A stretch of 64,000 nt of DNA, taken from contig NC_014228.1 of NCBI RefSeq assembly GCF_000252955.1, positions 2,457,232 through 2,521,231 on the forward strand. The letters run 5' to 3'. The translations under genes were made by a program, and so were the position numbers. Below, piece after piece: positions 37,897-46,718 of this stretch. The first letter of the stretch is position 1; each line of letters starts with the position of its first letter. The DNA is from Xenorhabdus nematophila ATCC 19061 (GTDB lineage: Bacteria; Pseudomonadota; Gammaproteobacteria; Enterobacterales; Enterobacteriaceae). Below the pieces are notes generated by a model. That model saw nothing but the letters and a program-made list of their open reading frames with translations. It did not search any database and was not told the origin of the DNA.

Positions 37897-40800
37897 TTAA
37901 TTATTTTGTTTTCTAACAATATCTTTATGACATATAACCAACCCCTGTGAATCAACATCATCATCGAAATCATTTGTGTTAAGATCATAAATTCTGAAAA
38001 TATTCTCATAATTAGGATCAGTGTTTCTCACTACAGCCGTGAGTTTACTTATATCAACAGGGGGAATAAGATTATTAAATAATCCCCACCTATATAAATC
38101 ATTAAATTCGTTAGTTAGAGCATAAATATCTGCCGGATTCGACATTTCTTTATCTGAATACACTGTGTTACTTATTTCTTTACCTTCTGTAGCAGAGCAG
38201 GCAATAATTTCAGCTGTAGTTTTATAATTACCATTTGCAATATTTACCTTTTTGACAGCGGACATTTTGTATTCAAATGATCGGATTTCCCCGCTTTTCT
38301 CTTCTTTACGTATTGCGGTTATTGTGGCAGAACCCAGCTCTCTAAATTCTATAGGGCCGCGATTGTTCGGGCCAAGATATAACATTTGATCTCCATAAAG
38401 TGAATCAACATCACTTATCTCATAAGTGACGTCACCGTCGAAGTCTTCAGAAGGATTAGAGGCTGGTCTTAACGCTCCCCGTAACGCTGCAAAAATATTA
38501 TGCGGGTGGCGTTTACCATTATTATTATCAAAGGATTTGTTTGCATTTTTACCAGAGCTATAAGTATACAACACCGCAGGTTGCGCAATAGGCTTAAATG
38601 CTACTTTATCTGCATTTTTTTCCGCACCAGTACCATCAAGTATTTTTAATGTTACCACGACCCCTTCAACCCCCACATGGCTCTTTAATTTTGCATATAG
38701 ATATCCTTTCTCATCTGTTTTAAATTTATCCCCATTGGTGGGGGAATAAGCTTCAGGCTGAGGAAATTTTGCGGGTTCAATCTGATCATAATTGTGCATC
38801 CACTCTACATCTTTGAACGTGTAGCCAGGAATAGCTTCTTCCTTATCTTTTGTCACAATCAATGCCCTGTATTCATACTCGGATATTCCATCACCTTGCA
38901 ACGGCTTATCTTTATCAAAATTGGTCACTTCAACACTGGCAATCTTAAACTCTGGCGGGACCCCAATAAAATTTATCAACGCTGAACATGTCGGCGAGGC
39001 AGGCGTTCTGCCATCGATATCAAGACAAGCTTTCACCTGCTGCGCCTTATTGCTGGCAAGATCAATTTTCAATGTACCATCACTGGGGTTCACAAATTGT
39101 GAGGTATCCGGTGATGGCGATAAAGTAACATCCGGCGCATCTGTACCATCACTAAGTTGCGGTTTAGCCCACTTGAATTTAATATCCTGCCCTTTATAGG
39201 CAATTTTATTTTCTTCACGCCATACGGTTGCAGAGAGAGAATATTTTTCTTGCCCATCTACAGTAAATTCATGATCTTTTGGTGATGTATCGATGGTAAT
39301 TTCCGGCCAGATAAAATTAATTTGTTCCTTGGATTCCCCTTTATCGGGCTGACCCTCAACAGAAGCCGTAACGACAATATCTGAAACAGCTATGTTACTC
39401 GTTAATGTTGCCATCACCTCCCCATGCTCATTAGTTTTACCTGAAGGAGGTGCCGGTTTAAGATCTGAATGGTCTTTAACCATCCAATTCACTGTCTTTC
39501 CCGGGATTCCTTGACCAACTGCATCAGTCACTTTTGCCGTACATCTATAACTTTCATCAACCAATACAGGAAATTCACCATTAGCCTTACATGTCACATC
39601 AATATTTTCAGATTTAATCGAAACCGGATCTGCTGTAACCGCAGCATGGTTCTCAATAGCCAGTGAAACTTTCACCCCATTTAGTGGAACCGAGCTATCC
39701 AGTGTTGCGATCAATTCTCCTTTTTCATTCGTTTCCATTGTTTGTGTGGTTAATGTAACATCTTGCTCTTTACCATCTTTGGCTTTCCAAATAACGCCAT
39801 CAATTGGTTGATTAATTACTTGTTTATTCTCACGATCAACAATAGTGGCTTTAAAGGTATAAGACTTTCCATCACCCACAGTTAAAGGACCTTTAGGGCT
39901 AACGGTCAGGCCACCATCAATATGGTAATTTGATTTATCAGCAATAAACGCGACAGGCTCAGCTGAAACAGGGGTTTTCTGTTCTTCTACAGAAAGCGAA
40001 ACCACGACATTATCCACAACCGCCGTACTGCTCAGTGTTGCCGTCAGAGTGCCGTCAGGCCCTGTGCTGTCCTCACCATTTTTGAAGGTGAATGTAAGCC
40101 CTGCGGTATCATTATTTTTACTCCAGTGAATGTTGGTAATTTTCTGGCCTTCGGGAGCCGCTTTCTTATCCTGATCCACGATATAGGCCGTATAGGTATA
40201 AGTATTTTTACTGTTGGCAATAAGCGGGCCTTTATGATCCACCTTGATATTTTCGACCTGATATTCCGGCGGTTTATTTTCGATAAAGGCGACAGGCTCA
40301 GCTGAAACAGGAGTTTTCTGTTCTTTAACGGAAAGCGAAACCACGACACCATTAACCGGAACGTCACTGTTCAATGTTGCGGTAAGTGTTCCGCCTTTCC
40401 CAGTAATATCCCCATCATGCTTGAAATGAAGCCCTTTAGTCTGATTATTGATACTCCAGCGGATGTTGGTCACCTTCTGGCCTTCGGGTACTGCGTTTCC
40501 ATTCCCGTCGAAGATATAAGCGGTATAGGTGTAGGTATTTTTACTGTTGGCAATCAGCGGGCCTTTATGATCCACCGTGATGTTTTTAACCTGATATTCG
40601 TGAGATTTATTCTTGCTAAACATCACTGAACCTATTTTTTGCCGTGGAGCACCATCCAGCTGTATATAAACATCTACGTTGTCATACGGTTTTTGGCTGG
40701 ACAAAATATTATGTACTAATTGCCCTTTTTCATCAGTTAATTGTCCCTTTTCATTTGTTTTGGCAGATTGATTCTTCCATGTAAACGCCAAGCCAGAATC

Positions 40801-42282
40801 ACTACCTAAAGCAGGTTCGGTTGTCCAGACCACTTTATCAATTCTGGCATGACTTACCGATTTTCCTGATGGTGAGCCCTTATAAGTAATAACAGGTGAG
40901 TCAAACGTATACCCATTTTCTGTATTGCCTGTTGATTGCCGTGATTCAGGGGGAATGATCTTCACTTCTCCATCTATCATAAAAGGCAAAACTTTCATGG
41001 GAACCTGAACGAGCTGTTCTTTTTCCTGACTATCTGTCAGCAATATATCGAGCATGTAAGCATTTTTATGGGTTTCTTGATAGCTGGGGAGAGTAATGAT
41101 ATTGCTTTTACCTGAGTCAGAAGAAAGTTTACCCCCATTACTCCGAAATGCTGGATCTGGAACCCTCCAACTAATGTGTTTAATATCTGAATGAGGCGGA
41201 ACAGGTGCATTAACTGTTATATCCTGATGTCCGTATCCGATAATAGGTTCCAGTGCGATCAATTCTCCTTTTTTTATTTTTTGATGATCCAAAATAATAT
41301 GATTATTCCTTTCCACCAAATCATAACGGCTACCTGCCAATGTCCGCATCGAAGCCACATTAGCCGGTAATAGCTGAGTACTAATAGGCACCCCGAATTT
41401 GTAATTTAAGTTCGCCAGAAACTGTGTTTCAGTATGACCACTTCCGCCCTGTTTATAATCCACCCCCATTGTAAATAATGGTACCGGCGTATAAGTCAGG
41501 CCGAATGTAGCCAGGCCGGGATTTTTCTGTTTGGTATCACGGTTAAATAAAGTCACGTTATCACCAAAATATTGCTCATATGCCAGTTTCATCCCCAGAC
41601 TCGGATAAGCAGGCAAGAAAAACTCCCCATTAATGTCATAACCATTGGCAGGACGTTCGAGATAATCCTGAAAGTTTCGTGCTTTTTGCCAGTCACTTAA
41701 ACGATAATAAGCATTAGCGGAGAGTTTAATATAATCCCCCCAGATTTCTCCGCCTAATCCCAAACGCTGATTTTTTCCTGTAATATCATGATCATAAAAA
41801 GTATTTAATCCGTACATCCAGTTCTGATAAAAATAACGTCCACCTAAGCCCAGATTGATCGTATTCCGGCTATCTCTGTTGCGATAACCCAATTGGGAAA
41901 AAAACAGCCAATCGGTTTTATTATCATAAAGAGGTATTAGTATATCAAGTGAGTTATTTTTCAGGGTAAACTCTCTATTTAACCCAAAATTAATTCTGGC
42001 AGTACCAAACTGTGATAACCATTTTTGGGCTTCTGAAGATAAGGCACTATTAAATTGCCCCAAGGCATAAGATGTTGCTTGTTTTGCGAATTCTGAAGGT
42101 GAAGAAGATAAAATATGACTTACGGTTTTGACATTGCTGCCAATCATATGTGGCGTAACAACTTCTGAGGTATCATCAGGTTTGATTTTACCTTCTGCCA
42201 AAGCATTAATGATTGCAGATGGTATAAATAATATATAGAAGAAAATAAAGAAACGGATCATTTTCCTTATGTAGGATGGCAT
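37897..42282 (-). CDS. Inverse autotransporter adhesin (intimin/invasin-like)
   Basis: A 1461-aa outer-membrane adhesin. The signal peptide (FFIFFYILFIPSAIINALA) is followed by a ~230-residue inverse autotransporter beta-barrel to about residue 300, with GLGGRYFYQNWMYGLNTFYD and YRLSDWQKARNFQDYLERPANGYD. About seven or eight Ig-like modules follow. Two of them are near-identical tandem copies sharing VDHKGPLIANSKNTYTYTAY. The C-terminal ~150 residues, with one Cys in IIACSATEG and another in GLVICHKD, resemble an invasin C-type-lectin-like tip with a disulfide. No LysM domain is seen between signal peptide and barrel. An in-frame ATG at 42261 with ataagg is an alternative start. Confidence 0.9.
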   Translation of the reverse strand: MPSYIRKMIRFFIFFYILFIPSAIINALAEGKIKPDDTSEVVTPHMIGSNVKTVSHILSSSPSEFAKQATSYALGQFNSALSSEAQKWLSQFGTARINFGLNREFTLKNNSLDILIPLYDNKTDWLFFSQLGYRNRDSRNTINLGLGGRYFYQNWMYGLNTFYDHDITGKNQRLGLGGEIWGDYIKLSANAYYRLSDWQKARNFQDYLERPANGYDINGEFFLPAYPSLGMKLAYEQYFGDNVTLFNRDTKQKNPGLATFGLTYTPVPLFTMGVDYKQGGSGHTETQFLANLNYKFGVPISTQLLPANVASMRTLAGSRYDLVERNNHIILDHQKIKKGELIALEPIIGYGHQDITVNAPVPPHSDIKHISWRVPDPAFRSNGGKLSSDSGKSNIITLPSYQETHKNAYMLDILLTDSQEKEQLVQVPMKVLPFMIDGEVKIIPPESRQSTGNTENGYTFDSPVITYKGSPSGKSVSHARIDKVVWTTEPALGSDSGLAFTWKNQSAKTNEKGQLTDEKGQLVHNILSSQKPYDNVDVYIQLDGAPRQKIGSVMFSKNKSHEYQVKNITVDHKGPLIANSKNTYTYTAYIFDGNGNAVPEGQKVTNIRWSINNQTKGLHFKHDGDITGKGGTLTATLNSDVPVNGVVVSLSVKEQKTPVSAEPVAFIENKPPEYQVENIKVDHKGPLIANSKNTYTYTAYIVDQDKKAAPEGQKITNIHWSKNNDTAGLTFTFKNGEDSTGPDGTLTATLSSTAVVDNVVVSLSVEEQKTPVSAEPVAFIADKSNYHIDGGLTVSPKGPLTVGDGKSYTFKATIVDRENKQVINQPIDGVIWKAKDGKEQDVTLTTQTMETNEKGELIATLDSSVPLNGVKVSLAIENHAAVTADPVSIKSENIDVTCKANGEFPVLVDESYRCTAKVTDAVGQGIPGKTVNWMVKDHSDLKPAPPSGKTNEHGEVMATLTSNIAVSDIVVTASVEGQPDKGESKEQINFIWPEITIDTSPKDHEFTVDGQEKYSLSATVWREENKIAYKGQDIKFKWAKPQLSDGTDAPDVTLSPSPDTSQFVNPSDGTLKIDLASNKAQQVKACLDIDGRTPASPTCSALINFIGVPPEFKIASVEVTNFDKDKPLQGDGISEYEYRALIVTKDKEEAIPGYTFKDVEWMHNYDQIEPAKFPQPEAYSPTNGDKFKTDEKGYLYAKLKSHVGVEGVVVTLKILDGTGAEKNADKVAFKPIAQPAVLYTYSSGKNANKSFDNNNGKRHPHNIFAALRGALRPASNPSEDFDGDVTYEISDVDSLYGDQMLYLGPNNRGPIEFRELGSATITAIRKEEKSGEIRSFEYKMSAVKKVNIANGNYKTTAEIIACSATEGKEISNTVYSDKEMSNPADIYALTNEFNDLYRWGLFNNLIPPVDISKLTAVVRNTDPNYENIFRIYDLNTNDFDDDVDSQGLVICHKDIVRKQNN
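39945..40604 (-). repeat. Tandem duplication of an Ig-like module inside the adhesin gene
   Basis: Two adjacent units with offsets of 333-339 bases. Strings such as GACAGGCTCAGCTGAAACAG recur at 39952 and 40291, and TTACTGTTGGCAAT recurs at 40208 and 40541. The encoded modules share VDHKGPLIANSKNTYTYTAY and EQKTPVSAEPVAFI. The near-identity at DNA level points to recent duplication or gene conversion, a likely source of length variation. Confidence 0.75.
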
Positions 42283-42435
42283 AAATAAGTACCTCAGAGG
42301 TTTTTATATCAGATGATGAATTTCAACTCATTTTTATCTCATAAAATCAGGTTTAAAATCATGTAACACTATTTTTTGAATATTTATTTAACAGCCTTCA
42401 TTTGTTGCTTATTATATAATAGTGCTAAATTTAAA

Positions 42436-43009
42436 TTAAGTAATCAAAAAAAAATTAATTGCATATTTTTCACCGTAACCGCCCAACAATGCATTGATTT
42501 CTTCTTCCATCGTCTCTTGAGTCCAGGTCATAAATCGTCGCCAGTGATATTTGGCTTGCTTCCAGACGATCTCAATCAGATTCAATTCAGGGCTGTACGT
42601 CGGAAGGTAAAGTAAAAACAGATTATGCTCACGTAACCACTCCACTTCTCTTTTTGTCTCAATGTGATGATGGATGCGGGCATTATCCAGCACTAAAAAT
42701 GTCAGCCGGGTGTTGCCTTGCCACCTGCGTCAAAAAATCTATCACGTCAGCGCGCGTGATATTGCCTGAGACGGTCTGATAAAACAGACTGTTGTCCGGG
42801 TAATTCAGTGCCCCGAGGACAGAACGGCGGCAATGAGTTAGCGGCTCAGTTTCATGGGGTTTGCCCCGGGGACTCCAGCCATACTGCCCCGGAAGAGACG
42901 CGGCAAAACTGGCTTCATCAAAATAGACCAGACGGTAGCGGCCTGCCCGTGCTCCGGCCTTAATTTTGTCCAGCAAGGCGGATTTTTCAGCCAATTCCGT
43001 TTCATCGCG
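42436..43009 (-). pseudogene. IS630-family transposase, C-terminal (DDE) part
   Basis: The catalytic half of an IS630 transposase. The first frame covers RDETELAEKSALLDKIKAG, then VYFDEASFAASLPGQYGWSPRG with the first catalytic Asp. After about 42700 the reading shifts frame to VLDNARIHHH and YSPELNLIEIVWKQAKYHWRRF, carrying the second Asp and the Glu. The two frames differ by one base near 42700-42710, so this half is frameshifted. Its N-terminal half lies at 45797-46227, separated by the IS110 insertion, so the gene is dead twice over. Confidence 0.85.
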
Positions 43010-43077
43010 TAATGAGATGGCCTCCCCCACCCTGTGAGCCATACTCTTTATCGCGATTTCTTTCTGGAGAAGCTATC

Positions 43078-44082
43078 ATGCAAAACGTGACACTTATTGG
43101 TATCGATCTCGGCAGGCATTCTTCCCACATCCACTGTCAGGACAAATTCGGCAAAGCCATTTTGCGCAAAAAGTTCCCCCGTACAAAATTACTGGCGTTT
43201 TGAGCCGAATGTTCATCCTCCACCGTCGTGATGGAAGCGTGGGCCGGCGCACATTTTATGGCTCGCCGTATTGCTGATTTAGGTCATGATGCAACGCTGA
43301 TATCTCCACCGTTTGTTCGCCCTTTTGTCAACAGTAACAAAAATGATTTTGTTGATGCAGAGGCAATATGTGAAGCAGCATCACGCCCCTCCATGCGTTT
43401 TGTCCAGCCCAGAACAGAGACTCAGCAGGCGATGAGAGCATTCCAGCGGGTCAGAGAATCCCTCGTCAGAGACAGAGTCAAAACCACTAACCAAATACAT
43501 GCCTTTTTGCCGGAGTTTGGTATCAGCCTGCCAGAAGGTGAGGCGGTTATTAAACGGTTGTCTCTGGTTCTGGCAGAGCACGAAGTTCCCGATTATCCGG
43601 GCCGTTTACTGATGAAATTACATGCTCATTACCGTTATCTTGTCGAGCAAATAACCGAGTGAGAGTCAGAATTAAAACAATCCATCAGCACAGACGAGAC
43701 AGCTCAACGTATGATGACAATACCGGGGGTGGGGCCCATTACAGCCAGCCTACTTTCATCCCAGCCCGGAGACGGCAAACAATTTTCAGGCAGCCGGGAT
43801 TTTGCGGCGTCAATGGGGCTTGTTCCCCGACAATCCGGTACAGGGGGCAAACCCACCCTGCCGGGGATCAGCAAGCGAGGCAACAAACATTTGCGCAGGT
43901 TATTGGTTCTGTGCGCCCGCGCGTTCATGATGCGGCTTGAGCATCAGCATGGCAGGCTTGCTGAGGGGGTTCAAAAACAACTCGGCAGGAAGCATTCAAA
44001 TGTGGTTGCCTGTGCACTGGCTAATAAGCTGGCTCGAATAGCCTGGGCAATCACCACTCGGCAAAATGAGTATCAGGCCTAA
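43078..44082 (+). pseudogene. IS110 transposase with two in-frame TGA codons
   Basis: A DEDD/RuvC-like transposase in one frame, broken by TGA at 43201-43203 and TGA at 43660-43662. The pieces are MQNVTLIGIDLGRHSSHIH (catalytic D-L-G), then AHFMARRIADLGHDA through NKNDFVDAEAICEAASRPS and to QITE, then MMTIPGVGPITASLLSS with GLVPRQSGTGGKPTLPGISKRG (Transposase_20 domain with its Ser). The second stop falls between the RuvC-like and Transposase_20 domains. Copy 2 carries a different TGA two codons downstream in the same linker. Unless read through, the gene is inactive. Confidence 0.85.
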
Positions 44083-44349
44083 TAGAGACTGGCTGACTCA
44101 ATGAGCTGATGATTAAGCAGTGAAATACACGTTACCCATCGGGTTTTGCGAAGACTGATTATTGATGACATGAACGGCCAATCGGCCTGATGAATAACCT
44201 GATAAAAAAAGGGTTCACTCAAGCCGATAGCGTTTTAAGGTTCATCAGGCGCAGAACTCATCGGGGCGCGGGTACCCATACCCATAGAGACGCCGGATAG
44301 ATTTAAGCAAGCCCATCATAAATCAAAATGAGGGTTGCAAAAACGGGGA
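44083..44349 (+). ncRNA. Candidate bridge-RNA region of IS110 copy 1 (3' noncoding)
   Basis: About 270 noncoding bases after the transposase, strongly conserved with the matching region of copy 2 (56446-56711 on the minus strand). Conserved blocks include GCGAAGACTGATTATTGATG and AGGTTCATCAGGCGCAGAAC. Differences cluster in short patches such as ACCCATCGGG versus ACCTATCTGG and CTCAAGCCGATAGCG versus TTGAAGCCGGGGAGT. IS110-family elements encode a structured bridge RNA in a noncoding end, with one conserved and one target-specific loop. That this region is such an RNA is inference. Confidence 0.45.
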
Positions 44350-44489
44350 ATGTAATGAACGCATCCCAACCACGTAACCCTTGGTACTATGCTGAAATTG
44401 AGAGGTAAGGTGGGGATCCTCTCAGATTTCCGGCCTTATAGTGCCTAAATGAGAAGCCTGTTGCTCTCTGATAACTGGAGGATCCACTC

Positions 44490-45509
44490 ATGAAATATAC
44501 GCCTGTTGGCGTCGATATCGCAAAGTATCTGATGCAAATTCATTTCGTTGATGAATATACCGGTGAAATCATTGATAAACAGCTACGACGACGGGATTTT
44601 TTGACTTTTTTCAGCAACCGGGAGCCTTGTCTGATTGGTATGGAAGCGTGTGGTGGTGCCCACTATTGGGCTCGGGAGCTGAAAAAATTAGGGCATGAAG
44701 TTCATTTGCTTCAGGCCAAATTTGTTAAAGCTTTTCGTCTAGGTAACAAAAACGATGTCATGGATGCCCGGGCAATCTGGATGGCCGTTCAGCAACCGGG
44801 TAAACCCGTCGCTATCAAAAATGAAGAACAACAAACCCTACTTTCTGTGCACCGGATGCGTAATCAGTTAGTGAAATTCAGAACCGCACAAATTAATGCA
44901 TTGCATGGATTGTTATTGGAATTTGGTGAGACAGTGCATAAGGGGCGGGCATCGTTAAACAAAGCGATACCCGAGGTGCTTGAACGGCTAAGGATAACAC
45001 TCTCCCCCTTCCTGATCAGCCTGATTGAAGAGCAATATTATCGCCTGAGTGAGCTCGATAACGAAATTGACGGTCTGGAAAAACAATTGACTGAGTGGGC
45101 AAAACAGAATGCGGATTGTCAGCGGATCATGAAAATTCCGGGTGTGGGGGTTCTGATTGCTACAGCAGCCATCGCTACGATGGGGGATCCCACTGCTTTC
45201 CGATCAGGCCGGGAGTTTTCCGCCTATCTGGGCTTGGTTCCCCGGCAAACAGGAACAGGTGGCCGAGTTAAATTACTGGGCATCAGTAAACGTGGGGATA
45301 CGTATCTAAGAACGTTGTTTATCCATGGCGCCAGAGTCGCCACGTTATGCACGAAAACACCACCGTTGTGGGTAAGCGAACTGAAGAAACGACGTCCGGT
45401 TAGTGTTGCGATTGTCGGGATGGCGAATAAACTGGCTCGTACGGTCTGGGCACTGATTGCTCATCAACGGGAATATGAAAAAGATTACGTCAGTGTCAGG
45501 CCTTATTGA
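44490..45509 (+). CDS. IS110/IS1111-family transposase, intact
   Basis: A 339-aa DEDD transposase with an N-terminal RuvC-like domain (VGVDIAKYLMQIHFVDE; GNKNDVMDARAIWMAVQQP) and a C-terminal Transposase_20 domain (IMKIPGVGVLIATAAIATMG; YLGLVPRQTGTGGRVKLLGISKRG). All catalytic segments look complete and there is no internal stop, unlike the IS110 host copy. ggagg precedes the ATG. Because it is intact and bracketed by perfect inverted repeats, it is likely the newest arrival and possibly still mobile. Confidence 0.93.
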   Translation: MKYTPVGVDIAKYLMQIHFVDEYTGEIIDKQLRRRDFLTFFSNREPCLIGMEACGGAHYWARELKKLGHEVHLLQAKFVKAFRLGNKNDVMDARAIWMAVQQPGKPVAIKNEEQQTLLSVHRMRNQLVKFRTAQINALHGLLLEFGETVHKGRASLNKAIPEVLERLRITLSPFLISLIEEQYYRLSELDNEIDGLEKQLTEWAKQNADCQRIMKIPGVGVLIATAAIATMGDPTAFRSGREFSAYLGLVPRQTGTGGRVKLLGISKRGDTYLRTLFIHGARVATLCTKTPPLWVSELKKRRPVSVAIVGMANKLARTVWALIAHQREYEKDYVSVRPY

Positions 45510-45769
45510 GGTATTTCACCGATAAAAATTCACGCCAACTCAATTAAAAAAGACGAATGCAGAAAGATTGCTGAGGCAAAAGTCGTGATGACAACGAAAG
45601 GTGAGACCGTGACTTGCTAAACCTGAATGGTCACCAGAGCGTCAAGCTCGTTCGGGGAATAAGGTGCAGGTCAGCGGATTACATCGAGGCCCACAGTATT
45701 AGCTGTAACAAGGCCGAATATAGAGCTGCAATCTACCTTCAATGTCACAATAACTTTTGTCTTGCAAAC
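45510..45769 (+). ncRNA. 3' noncoding region of the nested IS1111-like element (candidate bridge RNA)
   Basis: About 260 bases without a coding frame between the transposase stop and the right inverted repeat. IS1111-group elements are reported to carry their bridge RNA at the 3' side. Only the position supports this call here, as there is no second copy in the window for comparison. Confidence 0.35.
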
Positions 45770-45796
45770 GGGATGCGTTCATATAGAGACCATAGA

Positions 45797-46227
45797 TTTT
45801 TTAATGACAGACGGGCACGTTTATAGGTGAGCCCCTGTTTTTTCAGCGTTATTGACAGCGTTTCCAGTGTGCAGGGTAAAGGACCGTGCTTTTCTTCAAC
45901 CTTCTGAGCTATCCGAGCCAGCGTCAACGATTCGGCACAGGCGGCTTCGACGGCCGTTGCGATCATCTCCGGTGTCATGGCGGGATACCGGCCTCCGGCA
46001 TGGCCGCCCAACAGACCTGCGATACCGAGGTAATGCCAGGAGTGAACCCAGTTATAGACAACCCGGACACTGCACCCGGTCTTAGTGGCGATCTGGCGCG
46101 GTTTTAATCCTCTGCCCAGCATGAGCAAACCTGTTCCTCGCCTACGGACGTCCCGATGCTGATGATTCAGGGCAAGTTGTTGCAACGTAATTCGTTCAGG
46201 TTCAGAAAGCACTATCTTTGATTTCAT
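45797..46227 (-). pseudogene. IS630-family transposase, N-terminal (helix-turn-helix) part
   Basis: The start of the same IS630 transposase whose DDE half lies at 42436-43009. MKSKIVLSEPERITLQQLAL leads into helix-turn-helix segments (LKPRQIATKTGCSVRVVYNWV) and a second DNA-binding part ending YKRARLSLK. The frame then reads into the inserted IS110 right end for 17 unrelated codons and stops at 45745. Disrupted by insertion. Confidence 0.85.
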
Positions 46228-46718
46228 GAGTAGAAGCAGTCAGTGAGTTTGTTAGCATGTCCGCCATTATAACAAAAGTGCAAATGATTTCGTTGGTTTA
46301 CTTAGCATCATGCAAAATAGTTATTACATCCTCAGCGAAGGATACTGTTTTTTATTAAATTAATTGAGAAAAGTGACTGATGATTAACACTTGATAATAA
46401 TAGAAATAGAGATACAGAGGTTTATAGAATGACATGGAATAACTTAACAAAAATGAAGTTGATTTAGCCTGTTTTCAATCCATTACTGATAGCTAAAAAG
46501 AATCAGTTTTAATAAAAATCATCAACGCAGTAATAAAATTCTCCCGGCTACATCCTGTTTTAATTCACAAATCAAACTGATTAAGATGCAGCCTGACGGC
46601 AAGGGAACAGACTCCAAAGACTTCCAGAGAAAAGAGAAAACCCTGCCACACAGTTAACTATGCAGCAGGAAAAAAAGCGCAATCAACAACGCCGTAAATA
46701 AAACAATAAAGAGTACAA
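46228..46718. other. Intergenic region between IS630 and fadR
   Basis: About 490 noncoding bases. It contains a candidate fadR terminator at 46630-46669 and the outer edge of the IS630 element near 46250-46300, whose inverted repeat I could not define. No gene was found; the longest start-to-stop frame noticed is 12 codons. Confidence 0.4.
46630..46669 (-). terminator. Candidate fadR terminator
   Basis: On the minus strand CCTGC..GCAGG closes a loop containing TAGTTAACT and is followed by GTTTTCTCTTTTC. It lies about 50 bases past the fadR stop. The stem is short. Confidence 0.45.

Larger units (their letters stand above)
44350..45787 (+). mobile_element. Second IS110-family element with subterminal inverted repeats, nested in IS110 copy 1
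   Basis: ATGAACGCATCCC at 44355-44367 and its exact complement GGGATGCGTTCAT at 45770-45782 bracket an intact transposase gene. A few bases lie outside each repeat, as in the IS1111 group of IS110 elements. The flanks, ..CGGGGA and (A)GACCATAGAT, rejoin to match the uninterrupted right end of IS110 copy 2. The element carries ~120 bases before and ~260 after the coding region. Confidence 0.8.
43010..45797 (+). mobile_element. IS110-family element, copy 1, itself interrupted near its right end
   Basis: Compared with copy 2 (56434-57780), the shared left edge is GATGG-C-CCCCCACCCTGTGAG. The shared right edge runs through TTGCAAAAACGGG and AGACCATAGAT. In copy 1 the right edge is split: ...GCAAAAACGGGGA at ~44350 and ..AGACCATAGAT at 45788-45797, with a second element between. 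Removing that insert leaves ~1.35 kb, equal to copy 2. It sits inside the IS630 transposase gene. Confidence 0.8.
42436..46227 (-). mobile_element. IS630 element interrupted by nested IS110-family elements
   Basis: The N-terminal transposase half ends ...YKRARLSLK at ~45798, and the C-terminal half resumes at (R)DETELAEKS at ~43009. Reading across the insert restores ...SLKKRDETE..., so the 2.8 kb between is inserted DNA. The outer terminal inverted repeats could not be fixed; the ends given are those of the coding parts. Confidence 0.8.

Noticed and set aside
43078..44082. TGA-recoding (selenocysteine) explanation for the IS110 stops
   Set aside because: No SECIS-like stem was seen after the TGA codons and the aligned residues in the other copy are not cysteine.
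45614..45826. A 70-codon plus-strand frame at the right end of the nested IS element
   Set aside because: It runs through the inverted repeat into IS630 sequence, so it is a chance frame across a junction.
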